Shown piece after piece: positions 28,502-37,577 of a DNA stretch of 39,466 nt. The translations under genes and the position numbers were made by a program. Under the pieces are notes generated by a model. That model was not told where the DNA came from, searched no databases, and worked only from the letters and a program-made list of their open reading frames with translations. Source of the stretch: an uncultured Eubacteriales bacterium (GTDB lineage Bacteria; Bacillota; Clostridia; Oscillospirales; CAG-272); the NCBI GenBank assembly GCA_934401725.1, contig CAKRSS010000015.1, forward strand, positions 1 through 39,466, read 5' to 3'. Position 1 is the stretch's first letter, and the number at the start of each line of letters is the position of its first letter.

Positions 28502-28534
28502 CGTGCGCCCTCGACCAGGCTAGGCGACTTCTCC
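28442..28534 (-). tRNA. tRNA-Ser (anticodon GGA)
   Basis: A 93-nt class II tRNA with a long variable arm. The acceptor stem GGAGAAG pairs with CTTCTCC, discriminator G and encoded CCA follow; the anticodon arm CGACTGGAAATCG places GGA at 28496-28498; the T arm is GAGAGTTCGAATCTCTC. It reads UCC and UCU codons. The 3' half is contributed by prophage DNA. Confidence 0.97.
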
Positions 28535-28649
28535 ATGTCGGTTGCCGCAGTGCGGTCACTTTGTGCGGCGACTCTCACATCATACCACAGTTGCGCCCAA
28601 AAATCAATACCTTTTTGAAAAAAAGTCCGAAAAAATTGCAAAAATTCTG

Positions 28650-28684
28650 CCGCCGTCCTGCGTGTAGTGCGGCGGGACGGCGGT
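28650..28684 (-). terminator. Hairpin after the GyrB/ParE-like gene
   Basis: CCGCCGTCC and GGACGGCGG arms, on the minus strand followed by AGAATTTTTGCAATTTTTT; a plausible terminator 28 bp after the stop. Confidence 0.6.
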
Positions 28685-28711
28685 GAGGGGGCAAAATCGT
28701 TGCGCGGCATG

Positions 28712-30715
28712 TCAGATATCTGCGTCCTTGCGGTAGTTGCCACCGAATTCTGTGATGTACTGCTTGCGCGCGGGCAGGTTGTCGCCGAGCAGTATGTCGA
28801 ACATTTCGAACGTTTTCTCCTCGTTGTCGGGCAGGACAGAGATCAGCCGTCTTGTGTCGGGGCGCATGGTCGTCAGCGACATCATTTCGGGCTCGTTCTC
28901 GCCGAGACCCTTGGAGCGCTGAATGGTGTACTTCTGCTTACCTAACTTCTTGAGTATTTCCGCCTTTTCGAACTCGTCGTAGGCGAAAAGCGTCTCGTCC
29001 TTGGTCGTGATTTCGAACAGCGGCGTTTCGGCGATAAAGACGCGCTCCTCGCGGATGAGCGTCGGCAGCAGGCGGTAGAACAGCGTCAGCAGCAGCGTGC
29101 GGATGTGGAAGCCGTCCTCGTCGGCATCGGTACAGATTATGATTTTCGACCAGCGCAGCGAATCAAGGTCGAAGGGAACGATATCGCCCTTGATTTTGCC
29201 GCTGATCTCGACGCCGCACCCGATGACCTTAAGCAGGTCGGTTATGACCTCGCTCTTGAACAGCTTGTCATACGAGCCCTTGAGGCAGTTGAACGTCTTG
29301 CCGCGGACGGGGATTATCGCCTGAAATTCGGCGTTGCGCGCCAGCTTGCAGGAGGTCAGCGCCGAGTCGCCCTCCACGATATACAGCTCGCGCAGGTTGG
29401 GATCCTTTGAGCGGCAGGAGACGAACTTCTCGACGCGGTTGGCGATGTCCATGGTTCCGGCCAGCTTCTTTTTGTAGTTGACCTTTGCCGACTCGGCCGA
29501 CTCACGGCTGCGCTTGTTGATGAGCACCTGGTTGGCGAAAATTTCGGCCTCGGTCGGGTGCTCGGTGAAGTATATATCGAGGTTGCGACGGAGGTACTCG
29601 TTCATGGCCTCGTATATGAAGGTGTTGGTGATGGCCTTTTTGGTCTGGTTTTCGTAGGAGGCCATGGTCGAGACGCTGTTTATTATCAGGACGAGGCAGT
29701 CGGCGATGTCGGCGAAGGTGATTTTGTTTTCGGTTTTGTTGTACTTGCCCTTGGCCTTGAGGTACTTGTCGAGCGCGTAGGTGAAGGCGCTCTTGACGGC
29801 GCGTTCGGGCGAGCCGCCGTGCTCAAGAAAGCTCGAGTTGTGGTAGTATTCGATGCGCTCAACCTTGTTCGAGACGCAGAAGGCGAAGTCGGCCTTGAGC
29901 TTGTACTCGGGCTTGTCCGGACGGTCGCGGCCGGAGGTCTCGAGGTGCCAGCTGACGGGCTCCGTCATCGACGTGTCGCCGACGATTTCGTTGATGTAGT
30001 CGACGATGCCGTTTGAGTAGACGAACTTTTTCTCGTCGAAGCTGCCGTCCTCGTTCTGGTAGCGCAGCGTGAAGCAGACGCCGCTCAGCACTACCGCCTG
30101 GCGGTGCAGCACGTCCTCGAAAAATTCGCGCGGTATGTTTATGTCGGTGAACACCTCGAGGTCAGGCTTCCAGTGCACGACCGTTCCGGTGCGCTTCTCG
30201 TTCTTGCCGAGCTCGCGGACGGTCAGCTTGGAAGCGGGGCGTCCTTTTTTGAATTTTATGCTGCTCTCACTCGTGCCGTTGAACGACTGCACCGTCATGT
30301 ACTCCGAGCTGTACTGCGTGGAGCAGGCGCCGAGTCCGTTGGTGCCGAGCGAGAATTCGTAGCTGCCGCTGTCGTTGTTGTCGTACTTACCGCCGGCGTA
30401 CAGCTCGTTGTAGATAAGGTCCCAGTTCCAGCGTTTTTCGCGCTCGTTGTAGCCGAGCGGGACGCCGCGCCCGTGGTCGTCGACCATGAGCGAGCGGTCG
30501 TTGAAGACGGTGATGATTATCTCGTCGCCGTACCCCTCGCGCGCCTCGTCGACGGCGTTTGACAGTATCTCGAAAAATGCGTGCTCGCAGCCCTCGAGCC
30601 CGTCCGAGCCGAATATGACTGCCGGGCGGAGTCTGACGCGGTCCTCGCCTTTGAGCGCCTTTATATTCTGATCGTTGTATTGCTTTTCGTTGACTTCTGC
30701 TTTGTTTGTCGGCAT
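28712..30715 (-). CDS. Type IIA topoisomerase subunit B-like protein (GyrB/ParE paralogue)
   Basis: A 667-residue protein with the GyrB/ParE layout: GHKL ATPase (FEILSNAVDEAREG with the metal-binding Asn, VDDHGRGVP, GTNGLGA; about 45-145), transducer domain, TOPRIM (LYIVEGDSALTSCKLARNAE and TDADEDGFHIRTLLLTLFYR; about 435-545) and C-terminal tail (RSKGLGENEPEMM). Motifs are altered from true GyrB: EGDSALTS stands for EGDSAGGS. Such divergent B subunits form a separate Firmicutes group normally paired with a divergent A subunit. No A-subunit gene follows here; the tRNA-Ser and the prophage take that place. ATG at 30715. Confidence 0.9.
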   Translation of the reverse strand: MPTNKAEVNEKQYNDQNIKALKGEDRVRLRPAVIFGSDGLEGCEHAFFEILSNAVDEAREGYGDEIIITVFNDRSLMVDDHGRGVPLGYNEREKRWNWDLIYNELYAGGKYDNNDSGSYEFSLGTNGLGACSTQYSSEYMTVQSFNGTSESSIKFKKGRPASKLTVRELGKNEKRTGTVVHWKPDLEVFTDINIPREFFEDVLHRQAVVLSGVCFTLRYQNEDGSFDEKKFVYSNGIVDYINEIVGDTSMTEPVSWHLETSGRDRPDKPEYKLKADFAFCVSNKVERIEYYHNSSFLEHGGSPERAVKSAFTYALDKYLKAKGKYNKTENKITFADIADCLVLIINSVSTMASYENQTKKAITNTFIYEAMNEYLRRNLDIYFTEHPTEAEIFANQVLINKRSRESAESAKVNYKKKLAGTMDIANRVEKFVSCRSKDPNLRELYIVEGDSALTSCKLARNAEFQAIIPVRGKTFNCLKGSYDKLFKSEVITDLLKVIGCGVEISGKIKGDIVPFDLDSLRWSKIIICTDADEDGFHIRTLLLTLFYRLLPTLIREERVFIAETPLFEITTKDETLFAYDEFEKAEILKKLGKQKYTIQRSKGLGENEPEMMSLTTMRPDTRRLISVLPDNEEKTFEMFDILLGDNLPARKQYITEFGGNYRKDADI

Positions 30716-30754
30716 TTTGACCTCTGCTTTTCACAAAAATATCGGTTACCTTAT

Positions 30755-30783
30755 ATTATATAACATTTCCGCCCGCACTACAA
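30755..30783 (-). promoter_or_regulatory. Promoter of the GyrB/ParE-like gene
   Basis: On the minus strand TTGTAG (30778-30783) and TATAAT (30755-30760), 17-bp spacer. Confidence 0.7.
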
Positions 30784-30857
30784 GGGGCAAAATATAAAGT
30801 TTTCAATTTCTTCACAATCGGCGGCACAAAATATTGTGTCGAATTGGCACGACGCTA

Positions 30858-30886
30858 TTGCAAAGCGGGCAGATATGGTATATAAT
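30858..30886 (+). promoter_or_regulatory. Promoter of murD
   Basis: TTGCAA (30858-30863) and TATAAT (30881-30886), 17-bp spacer, 30 bp before the murD ATG. Confidence 0.75.
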
Positions 30887-30916
30887 AGAGTGTAAACTGT
30901 TTTCGGGAGGGCCGCA

Positions 30917-32356
30917 ATGAGAACCGGTAGTGAGGCTGACAGAATACTTACCCGCGCGCGGACTGACGGCGCGACGGTGTGCGGAGTTGGCGTGTCCAAC
31001 CTTCCGCTGATAGATTTTCTTGTGGGGCGGGGCATAGGCGTCACCGCGCGCGACCGCAAGAGCCGCGAGGACATCGGCGAGGAGCTGGCGGCGAGGCTTG
31101 AGAGCCGCGGCGTCCGTCTCGTATTCGGGGAGGGGTACCTCTCGGACATCTGCGAGGGTGTGATTTTCCGCACTCCGGGGCTCAGACCTGACGTGCCGGA
31201 GCTCGTCGGGGCGCAGCGCCGCGGTGCGATACTGACGTCCGAGATGGAGCTGTTTTTTGAGCTCACCCCGGCGACCGTCATCGGCATCACGGGCTCGGAC
31301 GGCAAGACGACCACCACCACGCTGACCTACATGTTTCTTGACGCGCAACTGCACCGGAATGGCCGCGGGCACGCCTACGTCGGCGGAAATATCGGCGAGC
31401 CGCTGCTGCCACGCGTCGACGAAATGTCGGACGACGACTTTGCCGTCGTAGAGCTGTCGAGCTTTCAGCTCATGACCATGAAGCGTTCGCCCAACCGCGC
31501 CGCCATCACAAACATCACGCCGAACCATCTCGACTGGCACCGCGGCATGGACGAGTACGCCGCCGCCAAGACCAACATATTCACCCACGGCGCGGCGCGC
31601 CTCACAGTCAATGCCGACAACGACGCAACGCGCGCGATTGGCCGCGACGCCGGGCAGGTTGAGGTGACGTTTTTCTCGTCGGGAGGACACCGCTATGAGG
31701 ACGTTGTGCCTAAGGGGCGGGGAGGCAGTCCGGCCATATTCGAGCGGGACGGCGTCATTGTCCGCAGCCTCGGCGGCGAGTGCGAGGAGCTGCTCGCGGT
31801 CAGCGACATACTGCTTCCGGGACGTCACAACGTCGAAAATTACATGACCGCGATAGCCAATACCTACGGCATTGTGAGCAAGGATATATACAGGGACATC
31901 GCCCGCACCTTCCGCGGAGTTGAGCACCGGTTGGAGCTCGTCCGCGAGGTGGACGGCGTGAAATACTACAACAGTTCGATTGACTCGAGCCCCACACGGA
32001 CGGCGGCGGCGCTGTCGGCACTGCCGGTGAAGCCTGTCGTCATATGCGGCGGCTACGACAAGCATATTCCGTTTGCGCCGCTCGCCGAGGCGCTGTGCGA
32101 GCGTGCGGCCGGCGTCGTGCTGACTGGAGCTACGGCGGGCAAGATCGCCGAGGCGCTTGACGACTGCCCGGCTTACTCGCCCGAGCGGCTGCCCGTCGAG
32201 CGCGTCGGGGACTTCCGCGAGGCTGTGCTCGCGGCGCGCCGCATGGCGGAGCCTGGTGGCATAGTGCTGCTCTCACCTGCCTGCGCCAGCTTCGACCGCT
32301 TCCGCAACTTCGCCGAGCGCGGCCGGGTGTTTAAAGAGATAGTGAACGGGCTTTGA
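30917..32356 (+). CDS. murD: UDP-N-acetylmuramoyl-L-alanine--D-glutamate ligase
   Basis: A 479-residue cytoplasmic ligase that adds D-Glu to UDP-MurNAc-L-Ala in peptidoglycan synthesis. The N-terminal Rossmann-like domain (VCGVGVSNLPLIDFLVGRG) binds UDP; the central domain has the P-loop GITGSDGKTTTTT, the VELSSFQL and NITPNHLDWHRGMDEYAAAK motifs with the carbamylated-lysine region, and the C-terminal domain has NSSIDSSPTRT, VICGGYDKHIPF and LLSPACASFDRF. GGGAGG precedes ATG 30917. It is a single-gene unit, apart from any division cluster, and ends six bases before MITE copy C. Confidence 0.95.
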   Translation: MRTGSEADRILTRARTDGATVCGVGVSNLPLIDFLVGRGIGVTARDRKSREDIGEELAARLESRGVRLVFGEGYLSDICEGVIFRTPGLRPDVPELVGAQRRGAILTSEMELFFELTPATVIGITGSDGKTTTTTLTYMFLDAQLHRNGRGHAYVGGNIGEPLLPRVDEMSDDDFAVVELSSFQLMTMKRSPNRAAITNITPNHLDWHRGMDEYAAAKTNIFTHGAARLTVNADNDATRAIGRDAGQVEVTFFSSGGHRYEDVVPKGRGGSPAIFERDGVIVRSLGGECEELLAVSDILLPGRHNVENYMTAIANTYGIVSKDIYRDIARTFRGVEHRLELVREVDGVKYYNSSIDSSPTRTAAALSALPVKPVVICGGYDKHIPFAPLAEALCERAAGVVLTGATAGKIAEALDDCPAYSPERLPVERVGDFREAVLAARRMAEPGGIVLLSPACASFDRFRNFAERGRVFKEIVNGL

Positions 32357-32361
32357 AAAAA

Positions 32362-32531
32362 ATAAGGCATCACCGCGCAATGCCCGAGTGGCCCACTTGC
32401 TTGCATCTTTTTTGTCGTATTTCACAAAAATTCTTAGCTGTAGCGCTGCTGCAGCCTTCGCATTTTTGTTTCATCTGACGAAAAATCTGGCTGCGCAATT
32501 GCACCATCGGAATTACGCGGTGAAGCCTTAA
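32362..32531 (-). repeat. MITE-like element, copy C
   Basis: About 170 bp, opposite in orientation to copy A. Left end AATAAGGCATCACCGCG (TTAA changed to ATAA), right end CGCGGTGAAGCCTTAA. Both hairpins and the GTTTCATCTGACGAAAAATC interior are shared with the other copies. Confidence 0.85.
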
Positions 32532-32596
32532 GTAAACAGTCTCCGTCGCGCGCCCGCCGGGCTCACAGCGGAGCAAACGTAGAGAAAGGAAACAAC

Positions 32597-33652
32597 ATGG
32601 AGCTTGAAAATTTGATAATTGACATGTGCTCGCTCATGTCGGTGTCGGGCTACGAGACCTACGACCGGGCGGCACTGCTTGACCTCATCGGCGGCAGCTT
32701 TGACGAGTGCCTCGAGGACGGCGTCGGCAACCAGGTGTTCGTGCGTCGCTGCGGACGCCCCGGCGCGCCCCGCATAATGCTCGACGCGCACATGGACGAG
32801 ATCGGCATGATAGTCAGCGAAATACTCGACGGCGGGTTTGTCCGCGTCGTCAACGTAGGCGGGCTGGATACGAGAATATTGCAGGCCGCCGAGGTGGTGA
32901 TTTACGGCACGCGGCCGATACACGCCGTCGTCGCCTCGACGCCGCCCCACCTGCAAAAGCCGGGCGACAACAAAAAGCTGCCCGAGATTGGCGACCTGCT
33001 CATCGACACGGGATTTCCGCGCGAGGAGCTTGAGCAGATCATCCGCATAGGCTCGCCGGTAGGATTTCTGCCGAAGTACAGCCGCCTGCTCGGCGGAAAC
33101 CTCACCGGCAAGGGGCTTGACGACAAGTCCTGCGCCGCCTGCGCCGCGTTTGCGGTCATGAATACGCCGGCGGACAAGCTGGCAGGCGACGTTTATCTCG
33201 TCTTCTCGGCGCGCGAGGAGACGGGGCACTTCGGAGGTGTCTCCGCGGCGGCCTACTCGATAGACCCCGATTACGCCATGGTCATTGACGTCAACCTCGG
33301 TCGCACGCCCGACACGCAGAAGCGTGAGACCGTCACAATGGGCGGCGGAGCGTCGCTGACGCTGTCGCCTATTACCCACAAGCAGCTGACCCGCATGACG
33401 GGCGAGCTCGCCGCCGAGCAGGGAATAAAGGTGCAGTACAGCGTCTGCTCCGGCCACACGGGAACCAACACGCCCGAGGTCGCGCTGACACGCGGCGGCA
33501 TCCCTGTCGTCGACGCGGGACTGCCGCTCGCAAGCATGCACACCTGCTGCGAGGCCGTCCGGATGGACGACTGCCGCGCGCTGTGCGACCTTGTGACGCT
33601 GTTTGTCACGTCGGAGAAAATTGCGGAGGTATTCGGAAATGCAAAGGCTTGA
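32597..33652 (+). CDS. M42 family metallopeptidase, first of three
   Basis: A 351-residue dinuclear zinc aminopeptidase-like protein. Metal and catalytic motifs: DAHMDEIGMIV (His and Asp), GLDDKSCAACA (bridging Asp), SAREETGHFG (the Glu pair), VIDVNLGRTPD (Asp) and LASMHTCCE (His). The smaller insert domain (about residues 70-165) that shapes the substrate pocket is present. M42 enzymes build 12-subunit tetrahedral shells that trim peptides. The C-terminal His motif, MHTCCE, differs from RYIHS in its two neighbours. AAAGGA precedes ATG 32597. Confidence 0.93.
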   Translation: MELENLIIDMCSLMSVSGYETYDRAALLDLIGGSFDECLEDGVGNQVFVRRCGRPGAPRIMLDAHMDEIGMIVSEILDGGFVRVVNVGGLDTRILQAAEVVIYGTRPIHAVVASTPPHLQKPGDNKKLPEIGDLLIDTGFPREELEQIIRIGSPVGFLPKYSRLLGGNLTGKGLDDKSCAACAAFAVMNTPADKLAGDVYLVFSAREETGHFGGVSAAAYSIDPDYAMVIDVNLGRTPDTQKRETVTMGGGASLTLSPITHKQLTRMTGELAAEQGIKVQYSVCSGHTGTNTPEVALTRGGIPVVDAGLPLASMHTCCEAVRMDDCRALCDLVTLFVTSEKIAEVFGNAKA

Positions 33653-34730
33653 AGGAATTGACCTGCTCCGGGCGCTGTGCCTTGTACCGGGGCCTACCGG
33701 GGCGGAGGAGAGAGTCGCGGAGCTTATCCGCGAGCAGCTGAGTGACCTCGATGGCGTCGAGGTGAACTGCGACCGCGTCGGAAACCTCACGGCTCTCTAT
33801 CCCGCGCACACGGCGGGCGGCGAGCGCGCGCCGCGCGTTATGGTTTCGGCGCACATGGACGAGGTCGGCATGATAATAAATGACATTACCGACGAGGGCT
33901 ATCTCAAGTTCTCAAATCTCGGCGGCATCGACCCGCGCGTGCTGTGCGGGCGGCATGTCACCGTCATGGGCAAGAACGGGGATCTGCCCGGCGTCATTGC
34001 CTCCAAGGCGATACACCATCAGTCGGCCGAGGAGCGCCGTCAGGTGACGACGGTGGACAAGATGTACATCAGCATCGGCGCAGCCTCGCGCGAGGACGCC
34101 GAAAAGTACGTCAGCCTCGGGGACAGCGCCACGTTTGACTCGGATTTCATCCGCTTCGGCAAGGGCAAGATAAAGAGCAAGGCCATCGACGACCGCCTCG
34201 GCTGCGCCGTCATGATAGAGCTTGCGCGCGAGCTGGCAGACGGCGGCGCGCAGCTGCCCTACGACGTTTACTTCTGCTTCACCACGCGTGAGGAGATAGG
34301 GCTCTCCGGCGCGCAGACGACGGCGCAGCGGCTGTGCCCCGACGTCGCCATTGTGCTTGAGTCGACAGCCGTCGCCGACATCGCGGGCGTGGCCACCAAC
34401 TCCCGCGTCGCGACGCAGGGAGATGGCGGCGCTATCTCGCTCGCCGACCGCTCGACGCTGTACGACCGCGCGCTTGTAAACTACGCGCTGAAGTGCGCGC
34501 GCGACAACGGAATTCCCGCGCAGATAAAGCGGCTGGTCTCCGGCGGCAACGACGCCGGACACATACACAAGAGCGGCAAGGGCGTCCGCTCGCTGGCAAT
34601 ATCCTGCCCGACACGCTATATCCACAGTGCCTCCTGCGTCGCCGACGAGGCGGATTGCGAGGCAATAAGAAAACTGGTCAGCGTCCTTCTTCGCGAGGGC
34701 AAGCTGACAGATACACAGGAGGATGCTTGA
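33639..34730 (+). CDS. M42 family metallopeptidase, second of three
   Basis: A 363-residue member. SAHMDEVGMII, KAIDDRLGCAVM, TTREEIGLSGAQ, IVLESTAVADI and CPTRYIHSASC supply all expected metal ligands and the catalytic Glu. ATG 33639 was chosen since GGAGGT lies eight bases upstream; it overlaps the first gene by 14 bases. The tail runs to the AGGAGG of the third gene, so all three are co-translated. Confidence 0.94.
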   Translation: MQRLEGIDLLRALCLVPGPTGAEERVAELIREQLSDLDGVEVNCDRVGNLTALYPAHTAGGERAPRVMVSAHMDEVGMIINDITDEGYLKFSNLGGIDPRVLCGRHVTVMGKNGDLPGVIASKAIHHQSAEERRQVTTVDKMYISIGAASREDAEKYVSLGDSATFDSDFIRFGKGKIKSKAIDDRLGCAVMIELARELADGGAQLPYDVYFCFTTREEIGLSGAQTTAQRLCPDVAIVLESTAVADIAGVATNSRVATQGDGGAISLADRSTLYDRALVNYALKCARDNGIPAQIKRLVSGGNDAGHIHKSGKGVRSLAISCPTRYIHSASCVADEADCEAIRKLVSVLLREGKLTDTQEDA

Positions 34731-34731
34731 A

Positions 34732-35733
34732 ATGAAAACCGAACTGTTAAGTAAGCTGGTCGCGCCGCTCGGCGTTTCCGGCTGTGAAAAACGTATATCC
34801 GACACCATCCGCGCCATCATGGAGCCGCTCTGCGACGAGTGCTACAACGACGCTATGGGCAACCTCATCGCCGTCAAGCACGGCACGGGCGGCGCGACTG
34901 CACATCACAAAAAGACAATGTTGTGCGCTCATATGGACGAAATCGGCTTCCTTGTGACGTTCATTGAGGAGAACGGCCTCGTCCGCTTCGCAACCGTCGG
35001 CGGGATAAACTTCACCGCCTTCAGCTATGTTCAGGTCGTTTCGGACAAGGGCGTCAAGGGCGTTATGGTGCCCGACAGCGATGCCAAGGCGGGCGAGCTG
35101 ACGTTCGACAAATGCTCGATTGACATCGGTGCGTCAAGCCGCCGCGAGGCGGAGCGCCGCGTCTCAATCGGCGACGTTTTCGGCGTGCTTCCCGGCGTGA
35201 CGCGCCTCGGCGGTCACCGCGTCGTTGGCCACCCGCTCGATGACAGAGCAGGCTGCGCTGTGCTCGTCATGGTCGCCGAGCAGCTCGGCGAGTGCGAGGA
35301 CGACGTTTATTTCGTGTTCTCCGTGCAGGAGGAGGTCGGTTGCCGCGGGGCGAGACCGGCGGCCTTCGCCATAGCTCCCGACCGCGCGCTGGTCTACGAC
35401 GTCACGAGAACGGGCGACACGCCCGGCTCCAAGCCCATGGCTGTCAAGCTGGGCGGCGGCGCGGCTATTAAGATAAAGGATTCCTCCGTCATCTGCCACG
35501 CCGGTATGGTGGACGAGCTTATCGGGGTCGCCAAGCAGAACAAGATCAAATATCAGTGCGAGGTGCTCGTCAGCGGTGGCACGGACACAAGCTCGATTCA
35601 GATGTCAGGCGCGGGCTGCCCCGCCGCGGCAATATCGCTGCCGTCGCGCTACATCCACAGCGGAGTTGAAATGATAGACCTCGACGACGTCGAGGCGACC
35701 GTCGCGCTGACGCTGGCGTATTTGAGGAGATAA
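34732..35733 (+). CDS. M42 family metallopeptidase, third of three
   Basis: A 333-residue member and the shortest. Motifs CAHMDEIGFLV, HPLDDRAGCAVL, VQEEVGCRGARPA, LVYDVTRTGDTPG and LPSRYIHSGVEM complete the active site. ATG 34732 is nine bases after a perfect AGGAGG; an ATG at 34723 directly abuts this site and is not usable from it. It ends five bases before the PF06838 gene. Having three different, intact M42 subunits in one transcript suggests mixed shells or distinct specificities. Confidence 0.94.
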   Translation: MKTELLSKLVAPLGVSGCEKRISDTIRAIMEPLCDECYNDAMGNLIAVKHGTGGATAHHKKTMLCAHMDEIGFLVTFIEENGLVRFATVGGINFTAFSYVQVVSDKGVKGVMVPDSDAKAGELTFDKCSIDIGASSRREAERRVSIGDVFGVLPGVTRLGGHRVVGHPLDDRAGCAVLVMVAEQLGECEDDVYFVFSVQEEVGCRGARPAAFAIAPDRALVYDVTRTGDTPGSKPMAVKLGGGAAIKIKDSSVICHAGMVDELIGVAKQNKIKYQCEVLVSGGTDTSSIQMSGAGCPAAAISLPSRYIHSGVEMIDLDDVEATVALTLAYLRR

Positions 35734-35737
35734 GGGT

Positions 35738-37000
35738 ATGTCAGGTTACGATTTTTCGCCTGAGCTCGAAGTGCTGGCGGACAGCGCAGATAAGGCTTTG
35801 CAATCACAATTCGAAAGAATAGAGAAAATATCGCGCAAAAATACCGCGCGTGTGATGGCTGCGTTCAGAGACAACCGCGTCTCCGACGCGCTGTTCGCTC
35901 CCACCAACGGCTACGGCTACGACGACCACGGCCGCGATACGCTCGAGAAAATCTGGGCGCAGGTGTTCGGCACCGAGGCCGCGCTTGTGCGTCACAATAT
36001 CGTCAACGGGACACACGCAATAAGCACCGGACTCTTCGGGCTTTTGCGTCCGGGCGACGTCATGCTGTCCGTGACCGGCCGGCCGTATGACACGCTCGAG
36101 CAGGTCATCGGCATGAACGGCAAGACCGGCGACGGCTCGCTCGCCGACTTCGGCGTCGAGTACCGCGAGCTTGCGATGACAGGTGAGGGAAGTGTCGACT
36201 ATCCCGCTGTCGAGGCGGCTGTCCGCGCGGACGCTGAGCACCGCATCAAGGTGGTGTTCATACAGCGCTCCAAGGGCTACCTCAACCGCCGCACGCTGAC
36301 TGCGGACGAAATAAGCCGCGTGCACGAGCTCGTGCACGAGCTGAGAGACGACATTTTTGTAGTTACCGACAACTGCTACGGCGAGTTCACCGAGGACCAC
36401 GAGCCGCGCGCCGACCTGCTTATCGGCTCGCTGATAAAGAACCCCGGCGGCGGCATGGCCGAGACGGGCGGCTACCTTGCAGGCAGCGCGCGAGCCGTCG
36501 AGCTTGCGGCCTACCGCCTGACGACGGTCGGCGCGGGCGCTGAGGTCGGCGCATCGATCGGGCAGACGCGCAACATGTACAAGGGGCTGTTCTATGCGCC
36601 GCACACCGTCGCGCAGGCGATAAAGACTGCGCATTTTGCTGCGTATATTTTCAGCAAACTCGGCTATCGAGTCGAGCCGTCTTGGGACACGCCGCGCTCC
36701 GATATCATTCAGACCGTCATCACCGGAAGCCCCGAGGGGCTGTGCAGCTTCTGCCGCGGAATTCAGGCGGGCTCGCCCGTCGACGCCTTCGTTGCCCCCG
36801 AGCCGTGGGACATGCCGGGCTATTCCGACAAGGTCATAATGGCGGCGGGCACGTTTGTTCAGGGCGCGTCCATTGAGCTGTCGGCCGACGGCCCGCTGCG
36901 TCCGCCCTACACGGCGTATTTCCAGGGCGGTCTTACCTACGAGAGCGGTCGCATCGGAATTATGAGTGCCGCGGCGGCAATGATGGCAGCGCGCTCTTGA
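35738..37000 (+). CDS. PF06838 family PLP enzyme (annotated as methionine gamma-lyase or aluminium-resistance protein)
   Basis: A 420-residue fold type I PLP enzyme. RHNIVNGTHAISTGLFGLLRPGD binds cofactor phosphate, FVVTDNCYGEFTEDHEP holds the ring-stacking Asp, and SLIKNPGGGMAETGGYLAG holds the Schiff-base Lys. The family is common in Firmicutes; its reaction is not firmly established despite the common name, though lyase action on sulfur amino acids is expected. It ends the peptidase transcript; amino acids freed by the M42 enzymes could be its substrate, which is inference. The next promoter starts within its last codons. Confidence 0.9.
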   Translation: MSGYDFSPELEVLADSADKALQSQFERIEKISRKNTARVMAAFRDNRVSDALFAPTNGYGYDDHGRDTLEKIWAQVFGTEAALVRHNIVNGTHAISTGLFGLLRPGDVMLSVTGRPYDTLEQVIGMNGKTGDGSLADFGVEYRELAMTGEGSVDYPAVEAAVRADAEHRIKVVFIQRSKGYLNRRTLTADEISRVHELVHELRDDIFVVTDNCYGEFTEDHEPRADLLIGSLIKNPGGGMAETGGYLAGSARAVELAAYRLTTVGAGAEVGASIGQTRNMYKGLFYAPHTVAQAIKTAHFAAYIFSKLGYRVEPSWDTPRSDIIQTVITGSPEGLCSFCRGIQAGSPVDAFVAPEPWDMPGYSDKVIMAAGTFVQGASIELSADGPLRPPYTAYFQGGLTYESGRIGIMSAAAAMMAARS

Positions 37001-37024
37001 CATCTGAAAAAAATCTGCTATAAT
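36997..37024 (+). promoter_or_regulatory. Promoter of the lipoprotein-cysteine desulfurase pair
   Basis: TTGACA (36997-37002), overlapping the stop of the preceding gene, and TATAAT (37019-37024), 16-bp spacer. Confidence 0.85.
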
Positions 37025-37058
37025 ATAATAAATACATTTGAAAGGTGCCAACCAAAAT

Positions 37059-37577
37059 ATGAAAAAAATGATTTGCGTGCTGTTGGCGGTTGTCTGCTGC
37101 CTCAGCTTTGCATCATGCTCTAAAGATAACGGCGTGCCTGACGGCTATCAGCTGGTCTCCGACGACAAGGTTTCCTATTGCTTCTACGCGCCCACCCAGT
37201 GGACAAAGAACAATGTCGGCGGAGCGTACAGCGTTTACTACTCGACGGCCGATCCGTCGGTCGTTATGGTGACATTCTATCGCCCTGACGGCGAAGAGGC
37301 CACGCTTGAGAATTTCTGGGCGTCTGTTGAAGATCAGTACAAGCATCAGTACACAAACTACGAGCTGGTTTCCGAGGAGGCCACCATGCTCGGCGACCGC
37401 AACGCCCGCGCCTTCACCTTCACGGCGGGCATCAGCGGCAGCGACTACAAGATTCTTCAGATCGTCACCGGCTACGGCGACTACTATTACACCATGACCT
37501 ACATGTCCACTCCCGAGAAGTTTGACTCGCACCTAGAGGCCGTCAAGGGAATGGCAAGCGTTTTCAAATTCAAATGA
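37059..37577 (+). CDS. Small lipoprotein, PsbP/DcrB-like
   Basis: A 172-residue exported lipoprotein. The signal peptide MKKMICVLLAVVCCLSFAS ends at the lipobox SFASC (Cys20). The mature part (about 150 residues) is a beta-rich domain with SYCFYAPTQWTKNN and the FYRPDGEEATLENFWASVED and RAFTFTAGISG...YYTMTYMSTPEKFD segments, typical of PsbP/DcrB-fold lipoproteins in Clostridia, of unknown function. ATG 37059 has GAAAGG at 13 bases, a little far. Its stop overlaps the cysteine desulfurase start (ATGA). Confidence 0.85.
   Translation: MKKMICVLLAVVCCLSFASCSKDNGVPDGYQLVSDDKVSYCFYAPTQWTKNNVGGAYSVYYSTADPSVVMVTFYRPDGEEATLENFWASVEDQYKHQYTNYELVSEEATMLGDRNARAFTFTAGISGSDYKILQIVTGYGDYYYTMTYMSTPEKFDSHLEAVKGMASVFKFK

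Noticed and set aside
35804..37051. A 415-codon minus-strand open frame (and similar ones opposite GH127, the BMP protein and murD)
   Set aside because: Each lies opposite a clear enzyme gene with conserved motifs, has Arg/Ala/Val-rich composition and no family features.
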